64,000 nucleotides of DNA from Bin80 sp965220365 (GTDB lineage: Bacteria > Bacteroidota > Rhodothermia > Rhodothermales > Bin80). Under the pieces are notes generated by a model, which saw only the letters and a list, made by a program, of their open reading frames with translations, was not told the origin of the DNA and searched no databases. The translations under genes were made by a program, and so were the position numbers. Each line of letters opens with the position of its first letter. Position 1 is the stretch's first letter. This document shows positions 1 to 10,210 of this stretch, piece after piece. The stretch spans positions 1,922,001-1,986,000 of the forward strand of contig OZ244823.1 of assembly GCA_965220365.1 (NCBI GenBank), read 5' to 3'.

Positions 1-5
1 TCTTC

Positions 6-2867
6 TTGTTCATTCTATTTTTTGCTGGATTTTCTCACTTGGTCGCGGCGCAGGAGCCAGTGCCTGAGTTCAAGGATCGGGTCGTGGTGGTGCAGTTTGA
101 GCCAGGTATTGTGATCGGGGAGGGGGCAGCGAAAGCAAACCTGTCGGGTTTTGATCAGGTGGCAGAGAGGTATGATGTGTACAGGATTGAGCGCGCGTAT
201 CCATTTTTGGATTACGTGAGACCTACTCCGAAGACAGCTAAGAACCTAGATGCCCTTCGCCGCACCTATTATGTCCACTATGGGGCGCAGACAGATCCAG
301 TGCGGGTTTCCCGAGATTTTTCGTCGGAATTAGGAGTAGCGTATGCCGAGCCGGTGTTGGTTTTCCGCACATATAGATCGGTGTCCCAAACAGAGCCCAA
401 TGATCCTCAATACAAACAGCAGCAGCCGTATCTAGAACTCGTTCATTTGCCAGAAGCCTGGGATCAGGTCAAGGCAGAAGATGCTTCAGAGCCAATTGTG
501 ATTGCGATTGTAGATACTGGCGGAGATTGGGATCACGAGGATCTGTTGGCGAACGTATGGATCAATGAGGACGAGATTCCAGATAACGGGATAGATGATG
601 ATAACAATGGTTTCATTGATGATTTGCATGGGGTGAATTTGGGCAATGGGGATGAGATGGACAATGATCCTGCACCGGATCCCATGTATCCAGAAACAGG
701 CCACGGGACGGCTGTTACAGGTACTGTGGGTGCCGTAACCGACAATGGCATAGGGATTGCAGGTGCAGCCTGGAATGCAAAACTAATGCACATAAATGCA
801 TTCTGCGTAGAAGAGGAGTTATGCGGAATTCTTGCTGGAATCCTGTATGCGGCCGCGAATGGTGCCGATATCATAAATACAAGTTTTGGTGGATTTCCCG
901 GAGAGGAAGAACTGCGTATGGTTCTCCAGACGCTGGATCTTGCCACGGACATGGGAGCTTTGATTGTGGCAGCAGCAGGCAATAATTTCTTGAATGGTGA
1001 TCTCTATCCGAGCTACCCAGATTCGCATCCTCGGGTACTTTCGGTTGGTGCAACTAAGCAAGACTCAGGGGAGCTTGCGGATTTTTCGAATTATGGAAAG
1101 TCGGTCGACCTCTATGCTCCCGGTGTAGACATCAATACGACCGGTCCTGATAACGAGTATTTCTCTGTGTCAGGCACTTCATTTTCGTCTCCATTGGTCG
1201 GTGGTATTGCGGCACTAGTGAAGACTCGCTTTCCTGACATGTCGCCGGACGAACTTCGAGAACAGTTGCGGCTTTCGGCCGAGAACATAGATGCAGACAA
1301 CACTTTGCCCATACATGAGGGGCAGTTGAATGGAGGACTCGTCAATGCCAAGGCCAGTTTGCAGGCAGTGACGGTTCCGGCTGTGCGCGTCAAAAATTGG
1401 TCATGGGAGGATAGCGACGGTAATCAGCAGATTGACCCCGGGGATGAGATCACGGTCAATGTGACCTTTATCAATTACCTAGATGCCACCAAGCAGCTGA
1501 CGGTGAAATTGGTGCCTCTGGAATCCTATTCATATATCACCCTGCTTGGTGCAGAGCAATCAATAGGGGTGCTGGAGACTGGAGATTCTACGATGGTGAC
1601 ATTCCGTTTTACGGTTGCTGATGATGTTGCTCGGATTCGCGGGACCCATTTCTCTGTCCAGATTCGCGACGGTTCTTTTACGGATGAGCCTGATGTGTTG
1701 CATTTTCTCAAAGTACTTAATCCGGTAGATCTGGTAGAGGCACTCCGTGCTCTCTACGAGTCTACAGACGGTGATAACTGGCTGGACAATTCGGGTTGGG
1801 ACACTACGGCCACCCCCACGATTGAGGAATTAAACGAGTGGTTCGGGGTGCAGGTCATTCAAGATTGGGCCGAAATCGTTTTACCCGCAAATAATCTTAC
1901 GGGAATGATTCCACCAGAATTAGGCCAGGTCGAGGGCTTACGGAATTTATGGTTACCTTCGAACCAGCTTTCTGGCTTGATTCCCCAAGAGTTGGGGCAA
2001 CTCATGGAATTAGAGACGTTGATTTTGTCGCTTAATTTGCTGACTGGATCAATCCCACCAGAACTGGGACAACTCGCAAGCTTAAGAGCGCTTCTTATTG
2101 GGTTTAATGAATTATCTGGATCAATCCCACCAGAACTGGGACAACTTTCGGAACTAATATTCCTGTCCTTAAATAACAACCGGCTTAGCGGAGTCATTCC
2201 AACAGAGTTGAGCCAACTCTCAAAGTTGGAGGAGTTGCAGTTGACGACCAATCAGCTTACTGGGCCGATTCCATCAGAATTAGGACAACTTTCGAGTCTA
2301 CGAAAATTAGGGCTGAGTGATAATCAGTTTACCGGGACGGTTCCGACAGAACTGGGACAACTTTCAAAATTAACAGAGTTGACTCTGTCAGAGAATGCTT
2401 TGACGGGGAGTCTCCCCAGAAGTTTGATGCAGTTGGATAGTCTTGATGTTCTTACGTTTGAGGGACAAGAACTCTGCGCACCCCAGGATGACGAATTCCA
2501 GGAGTGGCTACAGAATATTTACATTGTAGTTGGCCCAACCTGCACCACTGTGGCAATAGAAGAAACGAGCACAGGAGAATTTTTACCAGAAAAATTTGCA
2601 GTTCATGGTAATTACCCCAATCCCTTCCAGGAAATCACACAATTAACATTTGACCTTCCCTGGCAGGCTCGTGTTCGGGTTGAAGTGATTGATGTACTCG
2701 GAAGGCATGTTCTGAGCGTCCCTGGGAGTGATATGGCGGCTGGCTGGTCAAAGAGTGTCGAATTGAATGGCGCGACTTTGCCTGCGGGGCTTTACCTATA
2801 CCGTGTGATTGCAGATTCACCCACAGAGCGTTCCGTGCAGGTTGGACGCTTTGTGCGAATCCGGTAA
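6..2867 (+). CDS. Secreted subtilisin-like (S8) serine peptidase with leucine-rich repeats and T9SS sorting domain
   Basis: The catalytic triad of family S8 is visible: Asp170 in IVDTGGDWDHEDL, His233 in GHGTAVTG and Ser392 in SGTSFSSPLVGG, with the oxyanion Asn in AAAGNN. After a linker, residues about 620-810 hold plant-type leucine-rich repeats (repeating L-TG-IPPELGQL), and the last 90 residues are a T9SS type A sorting domain (NYPNPF, then VEVIDVLGR and LPAGLYLYRV). The protein should be exported by Sec, carried across the outer membrane by T9SS and released or anchored at the surface. The first codon used here is TTG at base 6 and the hydrophobic start (LFFAGFSHLVAAQ) looks like the end of a signal peptide, so the true start may lie upstream of the window. 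Subtilase plus LRR suggests a secreted protease with a protein-binding arm; the substrate is unknown. Confidence 0.9.
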   Translation: MFILFFAGFSHLVAAQEPVPEFKDRVVVVQFEPGIVIGEGAAKANLSGFDQVAERYDVYRIERAYPFLDYVRPTPKTAKNLDALRRTYYVHYGAQTDPVRVSRDFSSELGVAYAEPVLVFRTYRSVSQTEPNDPQYKQQQPYLELVHLPEAWDQVKAEDASEPIVIAIVDTGGDWDHEDLLANVWINEDEIPDNGIDDDNNGFIDDLHGVNLGNGDEMDNDPAPDPMYPETGHGTAVTGTVGAVTDNGIGIAGAAWNAKLMHINAFCVEEELCGILAGILYAAANGADIINTSFGGFPGEEELRMVLQTLDLATDMGALIVAAAGNNFLNGDLYPSYPDSHPRVLSVGATKQDSGELADFSNYGKSVDLYAPGVDINTTGPDNEYFSVSGTSFSSPLVGGIAALVKTRFPDMSPDELREQLRLSAENIDADNTLPIHEGQLNGGLVNAKASLQAVTVPAVRVKNWSWEDSDGNQQIDPGDEITVNVTFINYLDATKQLTVKLVPLESYSYITLLGAEQSIGVLETGDSTMVTFRFTVADDVARIRGTHFSVQIRDGSFTDEPDVLHFLKVLNPVDLVEALRALYESTDGDNWLDNSGWDTTATPTIEELNEWFGVQVIQDWAEIVLPANNLTGMIPPELGQVEGLRNLWLPSNQLSGLIPQELGQLMELETLILSLNLLTGSIPPELGQLASLRALLIGFNELSGSIPPELGQLSELIFLSLNNNRLSGVIPTELSQLSKLEELQLTTNQLTGPIPSELGQLSSLRKLGLSDNQFTGTVPTELGQLSKLTELTLSENALTGSLPRSLMQLDSLDVLTFEGQELCAPQDDEFQEWLQNIYIVVGPTCTTVAIEETSTGEFLPEKFAVHGNYPNPFQEITQLTFDLPWQARVRVEVIDVLGRHVLSVPGSDMAAGWSKSVELNGATLPAGLYLYRVIADSPTERSVQVGRFVRIR

Positions 2868-3183
2868 AGAGCTTCAATGAGGGAGAACAAATCGGATATT
2901 TGTTGGCGGCAGTCACATTCTATTGTGGCGGGATCGTGTCAGGAATAACCCCGGTTAATGGCCCGATAGTATGTAGATACCTTGGCAATAGGGGGTGAAA
3001 TGGGTTGATCCCAGGGATTTAATTCGTGAATTTTGCGATGTAAAGCGGCACTGAAGTCCGACTGGCAAATAGTGGTCAGATAGGTCAATTCCCTTGCGTG
3101 CACATATCTCTCTCCGCTTTATGACCCGCTGTTCGCAACATTTGAGGAAACCCATCGTTCGCCGTGGATCTCACGGGCTTACT
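2868..3183. other. Intergenic stretch without a recognised gene
   Basis: About 316 bases between the subtilase stop and the DsbA-like start. Both strands carry only short frames broken by stops. A TTG-started extension of the next gene reaches back to 3094 but adds 30 residues ahead of a good signal peptide, so I treat it as leader. No terminator-like stem with a T run is apparent. Confidence 0.4.
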
Positions 3184-4086
3184 ATGCGGTGGACTCTATT
3201 TTTGATCAACCTCTTGGTTGCATACTCTGTCACTGCACAGGGATTTGATCAGGAGCAACTTTTGGCAAACTTGCGGTTTCGTATCCCTGACCTGGAGGGG
3301 GCTGAACTCACGATTGGGGAGTTGGAACCCAGTCCTTATGGTGGTCTCAAGCAGGGGTCGCTCACGATCAATGGACAACAGACACTGAATTTTTTGCTTT
3401 CTGAAGAACAAGGGCACCTTATTCTTCTCACGACGAATCCAATTGATGTAAGCCTGACAGAGGCAGAAATAGCCGAAAAACTTGCCGAGCAGGCAACGCA
3501 GGAAGGATTGATCGCTGCTGAGACTCACAGTGCATTAAGCCGTTTTGCAGAAGGTAAACCGAGTCGGGGACCATTGGATGCCCCGATCACGATTTACGAA
3601 TTCAGTGATTTTCAATGTCCTTATTGCGCGCGGGCCAGTGTAGTTATTGAAGAGCTTTTGAACAAATATCCCGAGGAGATACGTTTTGTGTACTTGCATT
3701 ACCCACTGGGTATGCATGATTGGGCAAAGCCTGCAGCGGTGGCAGCAGATTGTGCTGCAAGGCAGACCGAGGCTGCTTTTTGGGTGTTGCACGACAATTT
3801 CCTAGAGCTGCAGAGCAATATTTCAAATGAGTCAATGTTGCAGCAGGTTCGCTCCTGGTTACAGGAAACCAACGTTGATCTTGACGCTTGGCAGATTTGT
3901 GTTGCCGATGAATCCTCTGCGGTACATCAAGACGTCTTGCTCCAGGTTGATATTTCGAGTGCAATGGCAGAGCGTTTTGGTCTGACGGGCACACCTGCTT
4001 TCTTCGTCAATGGCCATCTCCTGAGTGGAGCGCATCCGATAGAAGCTTTTGATGACTTGATTGCCAGGATCAGAGCGGATCTATAG
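3184..4086 (+). CDS. Exported DsbA/thioredoxin-fold thiol oxidoreductase
   Basis: I start at the ATG at 3184 because it begins a clean signal peptide (MRWTLFLINLLVAYSVTAQ); the longer frame from TTG 3094 puts 30 polar residues in front of it. Residues about 130-300 form a DsbA-like thioredoxin fold: strand and active site DFQCPYCAR (Cys145 and Cys148), the helical insert with PLGMHDWAKPAAVAADCA, and the cis-Pro loop GTPAFFVNG. Such proteins act in the periplasm, forming or isomerising disulfides. The N-terminal 110 residues resemble a small separate domain often found in front of this fold. It stands alone, with the convergent SDR gene 80 bases downstream. Confidence 0.85.
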   Translation: MRWTLFLINLLVAYSVTAQGFDQEQLLANLRFRIPDLEGAELTIGELEPSPYGGLKQGSLTINGQQTLNFLLSEEQGHLILLTTNPIDVSLTEAEIAEKLAEQATQEGLIAAETHSALSRFAEGKPSRGPLDAPITIYEFSDFQCPYCARASVVIEELLNKYPEEIRFVYLHYPLGMHDWAKPAAVAADCAARQTEAAFWVLHDNFLELQSNISNESMLQQVRSWLQETNVDLDAWQICVADESSAVHQDVLLQVDISSAMAERFGLTGTPAFFVNGHLLSGAHPIEAFDDLIARIRADL

Positions 4087-4165
4087 TCTGGGTCACCCAG
4101 AAGGCTTCGTCGTGGTTGGTACGCAGGCTGTGCTGTTCCGAGTTTCTTCTGATGTATCCAGAGAA

Positions 4166-4987
4166 TCAGATTCCGAGTCCGCCCGTCACTTCCAGTGTAT
4201 GTCCAGTGATGTAGCTGGCGAGTGGTGATGCCATAAGCACAATACCAGCGGCGGCTTCATCTGCCGTCCCCGGTCTTCCCATGGGGATTGCAGCAAAGGA
4301 GGCATCTCTCACCTTTTGGGGGATCCCGAGTGCAATCGCCTCTCCTTCAACTGAGAGCGTGTGTCCTTCATCCAAGGGACGCGTCAGCCTCGTATCAATG
4401 AACCCAAAGGCAACCGCATTGCATCGGATGCCAAACATGCCCCATTCCCGGGCGATGGTTTTTGTCATGCCGATTACCCCCATCTTGGCTGTGGCATAGT
4501 TGACCTGTCCGATGTTGCCATGCAGTCCAGAGGTTGAGGACACATTGACAATACATCGGTGGGGGTGAGGGTGTCCAGTTTTCGTCTCCTCTTTTGCCAA
4601 GGGGCGCCATATCTGCGCAATTGCACGAGTTAAACGAAAGGGAGCCATCGTGTGAACCTCCTGGATTTGTTGCCACTGCTCATCAGTCATCTTATGTAAC
4701 ATCCCATCCCAGGTAAATCCGGCGTTATTCACCAGAATATTAAGATGCCCGCATTGGTCAAGTACCTGCCGGATCAGCAGTTCGGGAGTTTTTGGATCCG
4801 TCACATCGCCGGGTAATGACCATGCAGTATTCCCTGCTTCCTGGATGGAACGTGCGGCAGACATACACGCATCTGCATCCAGATCATTGATGAATACCTG
4901 CGCTCCCATGGTGGCAAACTGTTGGGCAGCAGCGAGCCCAATTCCATTTGCAGCTCCTGTAATTAAGACGATCTGATCGTCAAACAT
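4166..4987 (-). CDS. Short-chain dehydrogenase/reductase (FabG-like SDR)
   Basis: Classical SDR of 273 residues. Rossmann motif TGAANGIG is at residues 10-17, NNAG at 87-90, catalytic Ser in NVSSTSG near 150, and Tyr164/Lys168 in YATAKMG. It ends with TGHTLEVTGGLGI, the usual FabG-type C-terminus. Substrate cannot be told from sequence; 3-oxoacyl-ACP or a hydroxy-acid/sugar alcohol are possible. I chose the ATG at 4987 (MFDDQIVLITG) rather than the frame opening at 5038, because SDRs begin a few residues before the first beta strand. It is divergent from the DUF5916 gene starting at 5127, so the 140 bases between hold both promoters. Confidence 0.88.
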   Translation of the reverse strand: MFDDQIVLITGAANGIGLAAAQQFATMGAQVFINDLDADACMSAARSIQEAGNTAWSLPGDVTDPKTPELLIRQVLDQCGHLNILVNNAGFTWDGMLHKMTDEQWQQIQEVHTMAPFRLTRAIAQIWRPLAKEETKTGHPHPHRCIVNVSSTSGLHGNIGQVNYATAKMGVIGMTKTIAREWGMFGIRCNAVAFGFIDTRLTRPLDEGHTLSVEGEAIALGIPQKVRDASFAAIPMGRPGTADEAAAGIVLMASPLASYITGHTLEVTGGLGI

Positions 4988-5126
4988 GATTTTTCTGGAT
5001 TTATCTGGACCATAGAAAATGTACACCCTCCGTAACAATATGGCAAATGCTTTCGTAATGCGGGCAGACGCTCTTGTATACCTGGGAATACAAAAGCATA
5101 AGCTTCACGATCAAACCATCTGATTT

Positions 5127-7439
5127 ATGCTTCGATTATTTGTAGGTGCTGTACTATGTGGTTGTTTGGCGTCCCTCACCCAGGCTCAATCCCGTAATGG
5201 AGATTTAGAATACGAAACCAGTGAGCTTGAAGTCGAATCCTCTGAAGGATTCCAACCTAGCTTTAAACCGACTCTAACTGTTGCCAGAGCAAAAGGAGTA
5301 ATACGGGTTGACGGGCAATTGGATGAGGATGCTTGGAGTGATGTTGTGCAGGTCAGTAATTTCTCGGAAGTTTTCCCGGATGAACAGGGTCGTCCTCCGG
5401 TGGAATTGAATGGAAGGGTCATGTACGATGACGATTATCTCTACGTGGGAATTATTGTCGTAGATGACCCAAGTCAGATTCGCGCTAATCTCAGTGATCG
5501 TGATGAGATTTGGCAGGATGATTATGCCGGGATTGTACTAGACCCCAACCGTGATGGCCAAGGCATGTATTTCATCGCGGCAAATCCCCTTGGGATCCAG
5601 GCCGATACGTTTATTTCCCCGAATAATGAGGATGAAGGATTTGATATTCTATTTCGATCCGGTGGGCAGATCACCGAAAATGGGTATCAGGTCGAGCTGG
5701 CAATTCCGTTCAAGAGTCTGCGCTTTCCAAGTACAGACGAGCAAACCTGGGGAATAACATTCTGGGTTACGCGGCCCCGTGAAAGCAGGAACCAATACTC
5801 CTGGGCTGCTCTTGACCAAGATAATCCATGTGTGAGCTGCCAACTTGGCGAGATCAACGGGATTCGTGGTGTAAGAGCGGGACACAATCTCGAAATTCTA
5901 CCTTCCTTGACTGGAGGCGGAGTCGGTGCACTTCGGGATGTGGGCGAACCCGCCTCCGGGTTCAAGAATGATCGCATGACCCTTGAACCATCATTGAATC
6001 TCAAGTATGGCATCACGTCTGAACTCACAGCGGATGTCACGGTCAATCCAGATTTTAGCCAAATCGAATCGGATGAGGCACAAATTGATGTGAATTCAAC
6101 TTTTGCGCTATTCTTCCAGGAACGGCGTCCATTTTTCCAGGAAGGGGCAGGACTGTTTAACACTGATATCCAGACCGTCTATACCCGATCCATTAATGAT
6201 CCAATTGGGGCAGCTAAGATGACAGGGCGGTTTGGATCTGTGGATGTGGCATACATCGGCGCAAGAGATAATAACTCGCCACTTCTATTGCCCTTTGAGG
6301 AAGAGAGCCGTGTGCTGGAAGGAGGGCGCAGCGTTTCCAACATCTTACGGGTGCGACACAATTTCAACAATGATTCTTTCATTGGGGCACTCGTGACGGA
6401 TCGCAGATTGGATGAAGGTGGATCAGGATCAACCGTCAGTGTTGATGCAGCTGCAAGGTTTTTGCAAAAGTATACGCTCAGCGGCCAATTCGTGTACAGC
6501 AACAGTGTTGAGCCCGTGGATGAAGAAATGAGCAAGGATGTAGGGGACATTACATTTGGAAAAAAGGAGTACACTGGTGCATTGGACGGCGAGTCGTTTA
6601 GCGGGTATGCTGCAAGGGTTGAGCTTGACCGAGGGGCGCGGTATTGGTCATTTGAAGGGGGCTATGAGGCGGTCAGTCCAACATTTCGGGCGGATAATGG
6701 CTTTGTTCGCCAGAATAACGACCAGTCAGCGTATCTCTGGCAGGGCGTAACGATCTATCCTGAAAAGGTATTGGGGTTTGTTGATCGGATTCGGCCAAAT
6801 GTGTTGGTGGGATCCAGTTGGAATTTTGACGGTCTGCAAAAAAACTTTTTCTTTCGCCCTGCGGTCTTTGTCCAGCTTAAACGGCAAACGAATATTCAAA
6901 TTAATTGGTGGTATCGGAAGGAGAATTTTTCTGGTACCCAGTTTGATGGGATGACCAGATTGAATGCGATGGTCTTCAGCAATTTCAATAAGAGGATCAG
7001 TTTGGGAGTAGAGGCAGGGATTGGGGAGTCAATCGCCCGCTTTCTGGATGAGCCGGAAATTGGGAACAGCCTGGAAATCAGTGCATGGGGGACACTACGC
7101 CCGACGCAGCGGATGTCTATTCAACCGCAATTTTCCTATTCACGGCTTTCAGATAAGGAAACGGGCGAGGATTTTTTCAGTGGGTACATCGCGCGTACAC
7201 GGGTGAAATACCAGTTTAGTCGCCACTTCTTCCTGCGCACCATCGTCCAATACAGTGACTTCTCGAAGTCCTTGGAAATTGATCCGCTGTTAACCTATAA
7301 GGTCAATGCGTTCACGGCGCTGCACGTGGGGTCGACGCATGATTTTGATCAGTTTACACGTCCACAGGGAGTAGAAAAGTATTTTCGACAGAGCAGTCGC
7401 CAGGTATTTTTCAAGGTTCAATATTTTTTCCGCAGGTAA
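5127..7439 (+). CDS. DUF5916 outer-membrane protein with CBM9-like N-terminal domain
   Basis: A 770-residue protein with signal peptide (LRLFVGAVLCGCLASLTQAQ). Residues about 50-230 form a carbohydrate-binding family 9-like sandwich (VDGQLDEDAWSDV, YDDDYLYVGIIV, YQVELAIPFKSLRF). The rest is a DUF5916 domain with alternating strands and a C-terminal aromatic tail (QVFFKVQYFFRR) expected of an outer-membrane barrel. The hallmark ADVTVNPDFSQIESDEAQIDVN and LFFQERRPFFQEGAGLF are present. It has a paralogue at 45513-47831. The family's role is not established; surface binding or uptake of a sugar-containing ligand is a reasonable inference. The following oxidoreductase genes may share its transcript (60-base gap). 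Confidence 0.85.
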   Translation: MLRLFVGAVLCGCLASLTQAQSRNGDLEYETSELEVESSEGFQPSFKPTLTVARAKGVIRVDGQLDEDAWSDVVQVSNFSEVFPDEQGRPPVELNGRVMYDDDYLYVGIIVVDDPSQIRANLSDRDEIWQDDYAGIVLDPNRDGQGMYFIAANPLGIQADTFISPNNEDEGFDILFRSGGQITENGYQVELAIPFKSLRFPSTDEQTWGITFWVTRPRESRNQYSWAALDQDNPCVSCQLGEINGIRGVRAGHNLEILPSLTGGGVGALRDVGEPASGFKNDRMTLEPSLNLKYGITSELTADVTVNPDFSQIESDEAQIDVNSTFALFFQERRPFFQEGAGLFNTDIQTVYTRSINDPIGAAKMTGRFGSVDVAYIGARDNNSPLLLPFEEESRVLEGGRSVSNILRVRHNFNNDSFIGALVTDRRLDEGGSGSTVSVDAAARFLQKYTLSGQFVYSNSVEPVDEEMSKDVGDITFGKKEYTGALDGESFSGYAARVELDRGARYWSFEGGYEAVSPTFRADNGFVRQNNDQSAYLWQGVTIYPEKVLGFVDRIRPNVLVGSSWNFDGLQKNFFFRPAVFVQLKRQTNIQINWWYRKENFSGTQFDGMTRLNAMVFSNFNKRISLGVEAGIGESIARFLDEPEIGNSLEISAWGTLRPTQRMSIQPQFSYSRLSDKETGEDFFSGYIARTRVKYQFSRHFFLRTIVQYSDFSKSLEIDPLLTYKVNAFTALHVGSTHDFDQFTRPQGVEKYFRQSSRQVFFKVQYFFRR

Positions 7440-7499
7440 TTATTTCGATTTGTATGGGCCTGCGTTGTAAATTGTTTTTGAATCAAACAATTACGACGC

Positions 7500-8825
7500 A
7501 TGACCAGACTATCCAATCGCCGAACATTTATAAAAACTGCTTCTGCCGGTGTGGCCGGAGCGACTCTCCTTGGTGCTGCACGAGGTTTGGCTGCACCCTC
7601 AAACCGGCTTACAGCTGCTGTGATGGGGGTTCACAGCCGGGGCGGAGTACTCGCCACTTCATTTGCGAAGGCGGAGGGCTGCGAAGTCACACACATTTGT
7701 GATGTGGATGAGCGTGCGATCGCAAGATCTATTCCAGAGGTTACCGAAGCCAATGGTGGCAGTGTCCCGACTGGAGTCGTGGATCTGCGCGAAGTACTGG
7801 ACAACCCTGATATAGATATTCTTGTCATTGCCGCGCCAGATCACTGGCATGCCCCCGCTGCAATTATGGCGCTCCAGGCCGGCAAGCATGTCTATGTGGA
7901 AAAGCCATGCAGCTATAATCCCGAGGAGGGGGAGATGCTGGTGCGGGCCCAGGCACGCTATAATCGCGTTGTGCAGATGGGGAATCAGCAGCGTGCTTCT
8001 GTAGAATCTGTACAGGTCATTGATGCAATCCGGCAAGGGATCATTGGGCGTCCTTATTATGGTCGGGCGTGGTATGCGAACAGCCGCGGGTCCATTGGTC
8101 GAGGCCAACCTGCTGAGATTCCTGATTGGCTGAACTACGACTTATGGCAGGGTCCTGCTCCAAGAATGCCGTACAGGGACAATTTGATTCACTACAACTG
8201 GCATTGGTTCTGGCACTGGGGGACTGGCGAGATCTGTAATAATGGGACGCACGAGATTGATATCTGCCGTTGGGCCCTCGACGTTGATTACCCCATCAGA
8301 GTTACATCATCCGGGGGACGGCATCGTTACGATGACGATTGGGAGTTTTATGATACGCAAATTGCATCGTTTGATTTTGAGGGGGGGAAGACCATTACAT
8401 GGGATGGTCGAAGCTGCAATCCATATCCTGTCGAGGGTCGGGGCCGGGGTGCATCCATTCATGGTGAACAGGGAACGGTAATTATTGACCGTGATGGCTA
8501 TACGGTCTACGATCAGGATAATCGGGAGGTATGGAAACGGTCACGGATAACAGGTGAAGCAACGTTGGATATTCGAGGCGGCGGAGGGCTTACAGATCGG
8601 CATATCGCAAATATGCTTCAGGTTATTCGGGGTGATGGCGTCCCACAGAATTCTCCCATTGATGAGGGACACAAGAGTACACTGCTATGTCACTTAGGCA
8701 ATATCGCTCAGGAAACAGGGCATACGCTTCGCTGTGATCCGGCGAACGGTCGTATTTTGGGTGATGAGAAAGCGATGAGTATGTGGGGGCGGGAATATGA
8801 GCCGGGCTGGGAACTCAAGGAGTGA
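7500..8825 (+). CDS. Tat-exported Gfo/Idh/MocA family oxidoreductase
   Basis: The N-terminus NRRTFIKTASAGVAGATLLG is a twin-arginine signal, so the folded enzyme with its bound NAD(P) is exported to the periplasm. The Rossmann half follows (AVMGVHSRGGVLATSF), then the family EKP motif (VYVEKPCSYNPEEGE) and the C-terminal sheet domain with HEIDICRWALDVDYP. Members oxidise, reduce or hydrolyse sugars and inositols; this Bacteroidota-type Tat subgroup includes periplasmic glycoside-acting enzymes. The start ATG at 7500 gives the Tat signal directly. It is followed after 30 bases by a second family member, so the pair is probably co-transcribed and acts on the same sugar derivative. Confidence 0.9.
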   Translation: MTRLSNRRTFIKTASAGVAGATLLGAARGLAAPSNRLTAAVMGVHSRGGVLATSFAKAEGCEVTHICDVDERAIARSIPEVTEANGGSVPTGVVDLREVLDNPDIDILVIAAPDHWHAPAAIMALQAGKHVYVEKPCSYNPEEGEMLVRAQARYNRVVQMGNQQRASVESVQVIDAIRQGIIGRPYYGRAWYANSRGSIGRGQPAEIPDWLNYDLWQGPAPRMPYRDNLIHYNWHWFWHWGTGEICNNGTHEIDICRWALDVDYPIRVTSSGGRHRYDDDWEFYDTQIASFDFEGGKTITWDGRSCNPYPVEGRGRGASIHGEQGTVIIDRDGYTVYDQDNREVWKRSRITGEATLDIRGGGGLTDRHIANMLQVIRGDGVPQNSPIDEGHKSTLLCHLGNIAQETGHTLRCDPANGRILGDEKAMSMWGREYEPGWELKE

Positions 8826-8855
8826 TCTTTTCAGTCCCAAACCAAGCAGAAAAAA

Positions 8856-10181
8856 ATGAATCGACGTGATTTTATTCGGACCGGTAGTACTGCCGCGGCA
8901 GCTGGGTTGTTTGTTGGACCTGAGATCAAAAAATCTCAACGCATGAAGGTCGCTCTGGTAGGAACCGGAATTCGTGGGAGTACGATGTGGGGGCGGAACC
9001 TGATCCGTGATTATGCAAACGAGGTTGAATATGTCGGCTTGTGTGATCATAATCCTGGGCGGCTGGAGTATGTGAAACAATACATGGGAGCCAGTTGCCC
9101 AACGTTTACGGATTTTGATGAGATGATTCGTGTAACGGGCCCAGACACGGTGATTGTAACCACAGTGGATTCCACACACCACCAGTTTATCATACGGGCG
9201 ATGGAGTTCGGTTGTGATGTTGTTACGGAGAAGCCAATGACCACCGATGCTCAGAAGTGTCAGGCAATTCTTGATACACAGGCACTCACGCGCAAAAATG
9301 TAACGGTCACATTTAACTATCGGTATTCTCCGCATCGTCAGGCGATGAAAGAGCTCCTGATGAATAACCGGATTGGTAAGATCACCTCAGTAGATTTTCA
9401 CTGGTATCTGGACGTATATCATGGGGCGTCCTATTTTCGGCGTTGGCATGGAAAGGAGCGGTTTGGGGGGACATTGTTTGTACATAAAGCAACGCATCAT
9501 TTCGATTTATTAAACTGGTGGCTGGAATCGGAGCCAGAAGAAGTCTTTGCGTACGGAGATCTTGAGTACTATGGGCACAATAATGAATTCCGCCACACAA
9601 ATTGCCGAGGTTGCCCACACGCCTCCAAGTGCAAGCATTACTGGGATATTATGGAAAGTGAGAGTTCAATGAATCTCTATGTTGCTCATGAACACCATGA
9701 CGGTTATCTACGGGATGGATGCGTGTGGAGTGAAGAAATTGACATCTATGACAAGATGAGTGCTCAGATTCAGTATGCAAACGGAGTCCAGGTCAGTTAC
9801 TCATGTACAACCTATTCTCCTTATGAAGGGTACCGGATTGCATTTAATGGCACGGAGGGGAGATTGGAGGCATGGGTCAAGGAGCGTCAGCCTTGGGAAG
9901 CTGAACCCTTTGACGAACTCCGTGTGACTGATAACTTTGGACAGACTGAACTGATACAAATCCCGCATGGCGGTGGTGGCCATGGTGGAGGAGATCGGAG
10001 GTTACAGGACCACATCTTCAAAGGTGAAGATACTCCAGATCCTTATCGCCAGGCAGCGGGTTCCAGAGATGGTGCAATGTCGGTACTGATCGGAGTTGCA
10101 GCAAGAGAGAGTGTAAAAACGGGGGATCCCGTGCGCATTGAATCGCTGACCTCTCTCAAGCCCCGGATGACTCGACCTTAA
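8856..10181 (+). CDS. Second Tat-exported Gfo/Idh/MocA family oxidoreductase
   Basis: 441 residues, with Tat signal MNRRDFIRTGSTAAAAGLF at the extreme N-terminus, Rossmann motif VALVGTGIRGSTMWG near residue 33, and the EKP motif in VVTEKPMTTDAQKC. The C-terminal half carries THHFDLLNWWLESEPEEV, and a Cys/His-rich insert (NCRGCPHASKCKHYWD) that could bind a metal. A His/Gly run (PHGGGGHGGGDRR) precedes the last helices. It is only distantly related to the upstream copy, so this is not a recent duplication. Probably in one operon with 7500-8825. Confidence 0.88.
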   Translation: MNRRDFIRTGSTAAAAGLFVGPEIKKSQRMKVALVGTGIRGSTMWGRNLIRDYANEVEYVGLCDHNPGRLEYVKQYMGASCPTFTDFDEMIRVTGPDTVIVTTVDSTHHQFIIRAMEFGCDVVTEKPMTTDAQKCQAILDTQALTRKNVTVTFNYRYSPHRQAMKELLMNNRIGKITSVDFHWYLDVYHGASYFRRWHGKERFGGTLFVHKATHHFDLLNWWLESEPEEVFAYGDLEYYGHNNEFRHTNCRGCPHASKCKHYWDIMESESSMNLYVAHEHHDGYLRDGCVWSEEIDIYDKMSAQIQYANGVQVSYSCTTYSPYEGYRIAFNGTEGRLEAWVKERQPWEAEPFDELRVTDNFGQTELIQIPHGGGGHGGGDRRLQDHIFKGEDTPDPYRQAAGSRDGAMSVLIGVAARESVKTGDPVRIESLTSLKPRMTRP

Positions 10182-10210
10182 ACAAATATATTAACTTATA
10201 GTGCGTAACT

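Noticed and set aside
3094..3183. Upstream extension of the DsbA-like gene from TTG 3094
   Set aside because: Adds 30 polar residues in front of a complete signal peptide that begins at ATG 3184.
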